From the NCBI RefSeq assembly GCF_014077005.1, contig NZ_JACGVC010000049.1, positions 496,001-560,000 on the forward strand: DNA of 64,000 nt, written 5' to 3'. Made by a program: the position numbers and the translations under genes. Source of the DNA: Colwellia sp. MB3u-45 (GTDB lineage: Bacteria; Pseudomonadota; Gammaproteobacteria; Enterobacterales; Alteromonadaceae). Below the pieces are notes generated by a model that searched no databases, was not told where the DNA came from, and saw nothing but the letters and a program-made list of their open reading frames with translations. This document shows, in pieces, positions 57,677 to 64,000 of this stretch (the first letter of the stretch is position 1; every line of letters starts with the position of its first letter).

Positions 57677-59017
57677 ATGCATACTCAAATTAATCCTGTT
57701 GGCAAAATGAATTTACTGTCTCAAGCAGAAGTTGACCGTTTACAACAATCCGCCACCAGTGAACTCTATAATCTCTATCGTAATTGCTCGTTAGCCGTAC
57801 TCAATGCCGGCAGTCATACCGATAATGCTGAAGATATATATCAACAATTTTTAGACTTTCAAATTAAAGTATTAAGGCGTGAGCGTGGTGTTAAGTTAGC
57901 CTTAGATAACCCGCCCAAACATGCTTTTGTCGACGGTATTATTATCAAGGGTATTCAAGAGCACCTTTCGGCAGTGTTACGCGACATATTATTTATTGGT
58001 GATTGTTACAGCACTAAAGATGTCGACAGTGTCACTAATGTTATTTTTGATATGTTACGCAATGCCAACGCGATAATTCCTGACAGTTCACCTAATTTGA
58101 TCACCTGCTGGGGTGGACATTCGATTAATAGTACCGAGTATAAATATACCAAACAAGTAGGTTATCATCTGGGTTTGCGGAGTTTTAATATTTGTACCGG
58201 TTGTGGGCCTGGCGCGATGAAAGGCCCAATGAAAGGAGCAACCTTTGGTCATGCCAAGCAACGCAACACAACTGGCCGCTATATAGGGTTAACTGAGCCT
58301 AGTATTATTGCAGCCGAGCCACCAAACCCTATCGTTAATGAATTAGTCATTATGCCCGATATTGAAAAGCGCTTAGAAGCATTTGTGCGTATGTCGCATG
58401 GTATTATTATATTTCCCGGCGGTGCAGGTACAGCAGAAGAGTTACTTTATATTTTAGGTATTATGCTACATCCAAAAAACCAGTTACAAAAATTGCCTAT
58501 TATTTTAACTGGGCCCATTGAAAGTGCAGAGTATTTTCAGCAAATTGACACTTTTATTGCCAACACGCTTGGTGAATCAGCACAGCAACTCTATAAAATT
58601 ATTATTGATGACCCTGAACAAGTCGCAAAAACCTTTAAATTAAGCACAGAAGAAGTGGTCGCACATCGAAAATTGACCGGTGACTCTTATCATTTTAATT
58701 GGTCATTAGTGATTGAAACTGAATTTCAACAGCCGTTCGAGCCTGATCATAAAAACATGGCCTCATTAAATTTGCATTATGACCAAAGCATAGCGTCATT
58801 AGCCGCCAATTTACGCCGGGCTTTTTCTGGTATTGTTGCCGGTAATGTCAAAGCCAGTGGCATAAAAGCCATCCGAGAAAACGGGCCGTTTAAAATAAGT
58901 GGTGATAGTAAGATGATGGCATTAATGGATACGCTATTGAATTCTTTCGTCAAACAACAAAGAATGAAACTACCTGGTAGTGAATACATTCCTTGTTATA
59001 CAGTCATTGAAGGTTAA
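57677..59017 (+). CDS. ppnN: Nucleotide 5'-monophosphate nucleosidase PpnN
   Basis: This 446-residue protein is the YgdH/PpnN type, a LOG-like nucleosidase with extra N- and C-terminal domains. It splits purine and pyrimidine 5'-monophosphates to base and ribose 5-phosphate and binds (p)ppGpp in E. coli. The core motifs are [20 protein letters not shown] and [18 protein letters not shown]. The N-terminal [12 protein letters not shown] and C-terminal [21 protein letters not shown] are typical. GAGGAAG lies 8 bases upstream of the ATG. Confidence 0.95.
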   Translation: MHTQINPVGKMNLLSQAEVDRLQQSATSELYNLYRNCSLAVLNAGSHTDNAEDIYQQFLDFQIKVLRRERGVKLALDNPPKHAFVDGIIIKGIQEHLSAVLRDILFIGDCYSTKDVDSVTNVIFDMLRNANAIIPDSSPNLITCWGGHSINSTEYKYTKQVGYHLGLRSFNICTGCGPGAMKGPMKGATFGHAKQRNTTGRYIGLTEPSIIAAEPPNPIVNELVIMPDIEKRLEAFVRMSHGIIIFPGGAGTAEELLYILGIMLHPKNQLQKLPIILTGPIESAEYFQQIDTFIANTLGESAQQLYKIIIDDPEQVAKTFKLSTEEVVAHRKLTGDSYHFNWSLVIETEFQQPFEPDHKNMASLNLHYDQSIASLAANLRRAFSGIVAGNVKASGIKAIRENGPFKISGDSKMMALMDTLLNSFVKQQRMKLPGSEYIPCYTVIEG

Positions 59018-59022
59018 TTTTT

Positions 59023-59823
59023 ATGACGGTCCATTTGGTATTAATTGATGCATTAAATTTAATCAGAAGAATTTATGCTGTGCAAGAACGGCCATTTTTG
59101 TTGAACAATGAATTGGCTGAAAATACCAAGCAACAAGTGCTATTTAATACCGCCAAAGCATGTGAACAAGCCTTACAAAAAATTATTGAACAGTTAAAGC
59201 CTAGCCATGCGCTTGCGGTGTTTGACTCTCAAGCGCCATGTTGGCGCTATGACATTTATCCAGACTATAAAAAAGGCCGTAAAAAAATGCCCGAGCATTT
59301 GGCTGACAAGTTAACTGATATCCAAGACCGCTTTATGCAACACCACGTTGACTCTTTAGTTTCAGAAGCAGACGAGGCTGATGATTTAATTGCAACCTTG
59401 GCAATAAAGGTTGCATTGCGTGGTAGAAATGTAACTGTGGTATCTACAGACAAGTGTTTTTTATCACTACTCAATCCCAATATCCAAGTCTATGACTATT
59501 TTAATCGTCGTTATTTAGACGAAGAATATGTACTTAACAAGTTCACGGTAAAACCAGATAAGTTAATGGACTTATGGACTTTAACGGGTGATAACACTAA
59601 TAAAATTCCTGGCGTAGCCGGCATAGGTCAAGTAACCGCAGCAAAATTATTAAATCAGTATGGCTCGATTAAAAGTATACTGAATGCTAAAGACTTAAAA
59701 AATAGCATCAGTGAAAAACTATTGCAACATGATGAACAAATTACGTTAAGTCGCAAGCTACTGACATTAAAAATTGATATCCCTTTAGGGTTTAATTTAA
59801 AAGACATAAGACTACCCTTTTAA
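59023..59823 (+). CDS. xni: Flap endonuclease Xni (ExoIX)
   Basis: This 266-residue protein has the 5'-3' exonuclease fold of Xni/YgdG. It shows LVLIDALNLIRRIYAVQ at the start, AVFDSQAPCWRYDIYPDYKKGR, the acidic cluster VSEADEADDLIATLA, and the H3TH motif WTLTGDNTNKIPGVAGIGQVTA. Full Xni lacks one of the metal-binding acidic clusters of Pol I domains. It starts 5 bp after ppnN, the same pairing as in E. coli (ygdH-ygdG). Confidence 0.93.
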   Translation: MTVHLVLIDALNLIRRIYAVQERPFLLNNELAENTKQQVLFNTAKACEQALQKIIEQLKPSHALAVFDSQAPCWRYDIYPDYKKGRKKMPEHLADKLTDIQDRFMQHHVDSLVSEADEADDLIATLAIKVALRGRNVTVVSTDKCFLSLLNPNIQVYDYFNRRYLDEEYVLNKFTVKPDKLMDLWTLTGDNTNKIPGVAGIGQVTAAKLLNQYGSIKSILNAKDLKNSISEKLLQHDEQITLSRKLLTLKIDIPLGFNLKDIRLPF

Positions 59824-59905
59824 AATGCACTTGCCAGCAGTTAACAATCTGGTAACATTGAAAGTTGTTACTGGTATTTTCACTCTAGCCATTAAAACGC
59901 ACTAA

Positions 59906-59951
59906 AACGTCATTACTCATTATTTAGAGCTTAATAATGAGTAATGACGTT
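59906..59951. repeat. 19-bp perfect inverted repeat downstream of xni
   Basis: The arms at 59906-59924 and 59933-59951 are exact complements around an 8-base loop. There is no T-run, so it is a strong hairpin or palindromic site, not a standard terminator. Confidence 0.8.
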
Positions 59952-60004
59952 AACAATAAATAATGACTCAAAAATAATGACCAAGAAAGCTTCAAGGATT
60001 AAAA

Positions 60005-60382
60005 GTGAATAAAAAAATAATTGCTATCATATTAGTCGCCTTAGCAGCATACGGTATATTTGTCACCTTAGTGGTCAACTTTTACGATGACAGCCCTGCA
60101 AACATGCAATGGGAAGACCGAGAAGCTTACAATCAACAATTTATTGCTAAACTTGAATTGAAAAAATTTAATTTTAATAGTGCCATCGAACAGCTAGGTA
60201 GTCCTGATATTACCGAAGCAAAAATAGTTAACGAAAGCAGGTATCAAGTCAGCTTTTACCGCACCCAACATGTAAAGTCTGACGGCATCACTACACAAGA
60301 TGAATGCACCGCATTATTGTTTACTAATGGTATTTTAACCGCTATTGGTAAAACAGCTTATCAGCAGTTTAAAGCGTTTTAA
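60005..60382 (+). CDS. DUF3192 family membrane-anchored protein
   Basis: This 125-residue protein has an N-terminal membrane helix (IIAIILVALAAYGIFVTLVV), not a lipobox. It then has the DUF3192 domain (NFNSAIEQLGSPDITEAK ... DGITTQDECTALLFTNGILTAI). The C-terminal motif matches the lipoprotein paralogue at 54600-54947 almost residue for residue. It is probably in the inner membrane, facing the periplasm. Confidence 0.8.
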   Translation: MNKKIIAIILVALAAYGIFVTLVVNFYDDSPANMQWEDREAYNQQFIAKLELKKFNFNSAIEQLGSPDITEAKIVNESRYQVSFYRTQHVKSDGITTQDECTALLFTNGILTAIGKTAYQQFKAF

Positions 60383-60865
60383 ACTGCACATCTCAGTAAT
60401 ATTTAAACAGCTATACTTAACATCAAGTGATGACATATTAGCTGTCTGATAAGTCATTTTTTTATATTTAATCGACGCCTATCACTCATATCGCGTGTAT
60501 TGCTGAAAAAAAATATTTATTCTTAAAACTCCACACTAAATATAACACTAGCTACCCATGCCACTTAGTTATTACCCATATGTGCTAATTAAAATAGCCC
60601 AAGTTTAGTTGAGAAGAATAAACATCAGCCTTGATTTTTTCTCCTACCAACAACTAGAAACCTAGTAGCACAGGAATTAGACTAAAGTTTTACAGTAAAA
60701 CTTACTAACTGCTACGGTTAGTTGCTATAATTGCAGGCATTAACTCGGTTGAATCAATAAGCGTAGTGTCAGGTCAAATATATTGGCTGGTAAGTGTTTT
60801 ATATTTAAACAAAAACTCACGATTCTCGTAATTCAAAAAAGCAATACTCAAAAGGCAATTAAACA
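60383..60865. other. Upstream region of the isocitrate dehydrogenase gene
   Basis: About 480 bp, AT-rich, with no gene or strong repeat. It should hold the isocitrate dehydrogenase promoter, but I cannot point to it with confidence. Confidence 0.35.
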
Positions 60866-61873
60866 ATGGCAAAACAAACCATAACAGTGATCCCAGGTGA
60901 CGGCATAGGTCCAGACATTATCGACGCAACTATCAAAATATTAGATAAAGCCGGCTGTAATTTTGAATATGAGTATGCTGACGCTGGTCTAACCGCATTG
61001 GAGAATCATGGCGACTTAGTGCCAGAATCAACCTTGGCACTAATTGAAAAAAATAAAATCAGCCTAAAAGGTCCGTTAACGACACCTGTAGGTGAAGGTT
61101 TTACTTCAATTAACGTCACCTTACGTAAGCATTTTCAACTATATGCTAATGTTCGTCCTGTGTTGTCATTTAAAGGCACGAAGGCACGTTATGAAAATAT
61201 TGATATCATTACCATTCGTGAAAATACTGAAGGTATGTACTCAGGCCTAGGACAAACAGTTTCAGAAGACGGAAATCAAGCGGAAGCGAAAAGTCTTGTC
61301 ACTCGTGAAGGTGCTGAACGCATTGTAACTTTCGCTTATGAAACAGCGATAAAAGAAGGTCGTAAAAAGGTAACTGCTGTTCATAAAGCTAACATCCTAA
61401 AGTCAACATCTGGCCTATTTCTTAAAGTAGCCCGTGAAGTAGCCGCACGTTACCCACAAATTGAATCAACAGAAATGATTGTAGATAACTGTTGTATGCA
61501 GTTAGTTATGAATCCTGAGCAGTTCGATGTAATTGTGACTACAAATTTATTTGGCGATATACTGTCAGATTTATGTGCAGGTTTAGTGGGTGGCTTAGGC
61601 ATGGCACCTGGCGCTAATATTGGTAATGGCTGTGCAATATTTGAAGCGGTTCATGGCAGTGCGCCTGATATTGCCGGCAAAAACTTGGCAAACCCTACCT
61701 CAGTTATTTTAGCCGCTATTCAAATGCTAGAATACTTGGGTATGGCTGATAAAGCAGATAACATTCGTCGCGCTATAACGGAAGTTATCGAGTCTGGCGA
61801 TCGCACCACACGAGATCTTGGCGGCACACACGGCACCTCAGACTTCACACAAGCTGTATTAGAACGTTTATAA
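60866..61873 (+). CDS. NAD-dependent isocitrate dehydrogenase
   Basis: This 335-residue enzyme of the isocitrate/isopropylmalate dehydrogenase family starts ITVIPGDGIGPDIIDATIKI. It has the substrate site SINVTLRKHFQLYANVRPV, the Arg/Tyr segment IITIRENTEGMYSG, the metal site NLFGDILSDLCAGLVGGLGM and AVHGSAPDIAGKNLANPTS. The short length and S-x-N-V-x-L-R-K pattern are those of NAD-type isocitrate dehydrogenases, not isopropylmalate dehydrogenase or the longer NADP-type Icd. It feeds the TCA cycle. A terminator follows. Confidence 0.88.
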   Translation: MAKQTITVIPGDGIGPDIIDATIKILDKAGCNFEYEYADAGLTALENHGDLVPESTLALIEKNKISLKGPLTTPVGEGFTSINVTLRKHFQLYANVRPVLSFKGTKARYENIDIITIRENTEGMYSGLGQTVSEDGNQAEAKSLVTREGAERIVTFAYETAIKEGRKKVTAVHKANILKSTSGLFLKVAREVAARYPQIESTEMIVDNCCMQLVMNPEQFDVIVTTNLFGDILSDLCAGLVGGLGMAPGANIGNGCAIFEAVHGSAPDIAGKNLANPTSVILAAIQMLEYLGMADKADNIRRAITEVIESGDRTTRDLGGTHGTSDFTQAVLERL

Positions 61874-61896
61874 CACTGCTTATTACCTTATATGAA

Positions 61897-61925
61897 AAAC
61901 CAAGCCACAGTGCTTGGTTTTTTTA
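61897..61925 (+). terminator. Terminator of the isocitrate dehydrogenase gene
   Basis: AAACCAAGC (61897-61905) pairs with GCTTGGTTT (61912-61920) and is followed by a T-run. Confidence 0.88.
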
Positions 61926-62087
61926 TCTTCAGCATTTCTCTTATCTTGCACATGTTATTAATTTATTGATCCTGTCAATAACAAAACCACAAGTTTAATG
62001 GCACGGATATAACAAGCTTAGTATAAATATACTAGAGCAGGAATAACTGGTTATAACTCAAAAAAAAGTTAATTTGTCTGAATAGTG

Positions 62088-62251
62088 ATGAGTAATGAAA
62101 TTACCTCAACAAAAGTGCTAAACGCAGTTACTGTTTCAGAAGTGATAGTTTTTTAGCTAAATCAACTTCTGCATCATCAAGTGAGACTCACTCAGAAATT
62201 GTTCATACTGAAATAAATTCACAATTACTTGGTGCGCTAAACACAAACTAA
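62088..62251 (+). pseudogene. Possible small gene fragment
   Basis: A frame opens MSNEITSTKVLNAVTVSEVI and stops at 62156. In an overlapping frame the sequence goes on as SDSFLAKSTSASSSETHSEI and ends INSQLLGALNTN. A single frameshift would join the two into a protein of about 54 residues. I do not recognise it. The rest of 61926-62337 shows no other feature. Confidence 0.25.
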
Positions 62252-62337
62252 AATAGAGGTTCACAAACCTTCCTCATCTCGCTAAAATCTGAACCTTTTA
62301 TCCATGTTGGAATACAGTAATAAAGCGACTTTAGCTT

Positions 62338-62363
62338 CTAAAAAGCAGTCCCTAAAGGACTGC
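62338..62363 (-). terminator. Terminator of the yellow/MRJP-family gene
   Basis: On the minus strand GCAGTCC-TTTAG-GGACTGC (62363-62345) is followed by TTTTT. It lies about 45 bp after the gene's stop. Confidence 0.85.
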
Positions 62364-62408
62364 TCAATGCTAATAGTGACGGTTAGTTATTGCTGAATTA
62401 GGGGGCAC

Positions 62409-63497
62409 TTACCGACCTACTTTACCTTTAACGAGCGGCTCAAAAGAAAGCACGCTAAATTGGCCTTGGCTACCGTCTTTACCGTCATTAAGTGGCGGTG
62501 AACGGTGAAGTTCATTCACAGTGAAGTAAATTTTATCATCAGCACCATAACTGAAGCCATCAGGCCACACGAGCCGCTCATCTTTAAATAACACTTCGTA
62601 ACCGCCACTGGGCTTAACCACACCGATAGCGCCGTTAGTAATATCCGTTACATAAACGTTGCCGCCACCATCTACAATAATGCCATCAGAAATTGGCTTA
62701 GTACCATAGCGTTCTACTTTTTGTTCAAGCGCTTTACTTGATAGACCTTCATCTATCATTGCGCTGGTAGCAATACGATATATCGATGTACCCGACATAG
62801 AGCCAAAGTATAACCAATTTTCATTTGGCTCAAGGGTAATTGGGTTTACACCTAAACGTGCCGCTTGTCCCCCAATTTTCATAGTGCGACCTTCAATAAC
62901 TATGTCGATGTTTTCGGCAGTAGTATAATGGCTGTTTTGCAGTACTCTTCGCGCTGCACCTGTTTTAATATTTACAGTAATAATCGCGGCTTGGCTGCCT
63001 TGTGCTGTATCTGCTATATAGATATATCCATTTTTGTTATCAACCGCTAGGTCGTTTAAAAACGAGGTCTCTGTAATTGTTGGCTTTGCTAAATAAATGA
63101 TTTTATGAAGCTGCTCGTTAATAGTATCCCAACCGACTAATCGTCCAGCGTGATCAGGGCCTGACGTATCTAGCATCCATAAAATACCATCGGCTGATAC
63201 GTTAATACCTAATACATCATAAAAACCTTTACCGTTATTGTAAGTGTAAGCCCACGCTTCATTAGGATAAGGTTTTGTTGTACCGTCTTTGAACAACTCC
63301 ATAATTTTTTGCTTTTGCCCGTAAAATCCGTGTATTGACAAAAATTTTCTGCCCGACGGCGTAATAGCAATATTGCCTGGAGGGTGTTGTGCATCAAATA
63401 TAGCTACCGTGTTTAGCTTGTTATTATTAGCCGATGTCGTCGCTGCACTGAGTAATGCTATGCTATAAATTGCGGCTAAAAGTAGTTTTCTCATCAT
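62409..63497 (-). CDS. Secreted yellow/major-royal-jelly-family protein
   Basis: This 362-residue protein has a signal peptide (LLLAAIYSIALLSAATTSA). The body is a six-bladed beta-propeller of the MRJP/yellow type: FLSIHGFYGQKQKIMELFKDG, VLGINVSADGILWMLDTSGP, FLNDLAVDNKNGYIYIADTA, LYFGSMSGTSIYRIAT and SDGIIVDGGGNVYVTDITNGA are the repeated blade patterns. Bacterial members are often labelled L-dopachrome tautomerase-related, but activity is unproven. It is probably periplasmic or secreted. AAAGGAAA precedes the ATG. Confidence 0.85.
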   Translation of the reverse strand: MMRKLLLAAIYSIALLSAATTSANNNKLNTVAIFDAQHPPGNIAITPSGRKFLSIHGFYGQKQKIMELFKDGTTKPYPNEAWAYTYNNGKGFYDVLGINVSADGILWMLDTSGPDHAGRLVGWDTINEQLHKIIYLAKPTITETSFLNDLAVDNKNGYIYIADTAQGSQAAIITVNIKTGAARRVLQNSHYTTAENIDIVIEGRTMKIGGQAARLGVNPITLEPNENWLYFGSMSGTSIYRIATSAMIDEGLSSKALEQKVERYGTKPISDGIIVDGGGNVYVTDITNGAIGVVKPSGGYEVLFKDERLVWPDGFSYGADDKIYFTVNELHRSPPLNDGKDGSQGQFSVLSFEPLVKGKVGR

Positions 63498-63977
63498 TGT
63501 TTTCCTTTATATGAAGATGTAAATATTAGAATTATTCATAATATTTTTTGTTTTTTACTTAAGGGAACGTCTTTACTTTTTATTTAAAATAGAGTTTTTA
63601 ACATCTTTTGACCAAATAACGAGTCCCACACTTATATATTTTTAACCTTAGCAACCAAATCTAAGTGATCATCAAGTAAGGTTATTTCTGATAACAATCA
63701 CTCAGTGCTTTCTGGCCTTAGTGTAAATTGACCTAATAGTATTTAATGTTCAATAATTTCAATTACTAGGTCGATTCACATTGTTGGCTTGGGTAAATTC
63801 GCATTTATTAACACTAGCGCTATACTGTTTAAGGTTTTATAGGCTATTTATTAACATTCGTCCTATAAACTACTGTAATACTAACCTGCTCCAAGGATGA
63901 AGCTAATTGTATTTAAAGCGGTTAATTACCTGCTTTTTCAAATAAAGCGAATACTTCTTAGAGGAACTTATAGCAAA
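63498..63977. other. Intergenic region at the right edge
   Basis: AT-rich sequence with no gene I can support. It probably holds divergent promoters for the yellow-family gene and the gene starting at the edge. No strong hairpin was seen. Confidence 0.35.
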
Positions 63978-64000
63978 ATGTTAAAGACAAAAAGGACTTT
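63978..64000 (+). CDS. Possible start of a gene running off the window
   Basis: An ATG at 63978 follows GAGGAAC by about 10 bases and opens MLKTKRT up to the window end. Only seven codons are visible, so this is just a flag. Confidence 0.3.

Overview
The window is a stretch of an AT-rich gammaproteobacterial chromosome. The protein repertoire (SstT, YaeQ, DUF3192, DUF3300, DUF3301 and DUF3549 proteins, choice-of-anchor and MCP proteins) and the gene order point to a marine Alteromonadales, most likely Colwelliaceae (Colwellia or Thalassotalea type). This placement is inferred from protein character, not from a search. No rRNA, tRNA, CRISPR array, prophage or intact insertion sequence was seen.

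Layout. 0-9 kb holds unrelated accessory and housekeeping genes: a LacI-type regulator cut by the window edge, a glyoxalase, YaeQ, an M28 peptidase, a GNAT enzyme, a DUF885 lipoprotein, a decayed EamA transporter, a PhnA-type protein and SstT. 9-31 kb on the minus strand is the classic envelope/translation supercluster, transcribed rpsB-tsf-pyrH-frr-uppS-cdsA-ispC-rseP-bamA-skp-lpxD-fabZ-lpxA-lpxB-rnhB-dnaE-accA-tilS. It links translation factors, undecaprenyl and CDP-diacylglycerol synthesis, outer-membrane assembly, lipid A synthesis, the replicative polymerase and fatty-acid initiation. 31-37 kb on the plus strand carries a DsbA-like protein and then map-glnD-dapD. 37-42 kb is a chemotaxis patch: a complete MCP, a probable Cache-domain remnant, and a sensorless MCP paired with a NIT-like membrane protein.

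42.8-60 kb is the truC / DUF3549 / DUF3301 ... syd / queF / ppnN / xni neighbourhood, opened by about 10 kb of extra material. That material includes a DUF805 protein, a GNAT enzyme, a choice-of-anchor protein, a PepSY plus PhoP/PhoQ-like operon and a DUF3300 protein. 60-64 kb has a DUF3192 protein, NAD-type isocitrate dehydrogenase and a yellow/MRJP-family secreted protein.

The main discovery is non-coding. On the minus strand at about 47092-47465 the sequence reads as a CsrB-type regulatory RNA of about 374 nt. It has 20 GGA motifs, many in hairpin loops, three 35-bp tandem repeats that each carry a GGA hairpin, a sigma70-like promoter, a strong terminator and a GacA/UvrY-type upstream palindrome about 177 bp upstream of the predicted start. 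Other items include a structured rpsB leader, several decayed genes, long perfect inverted repeats and short tandem repeats.
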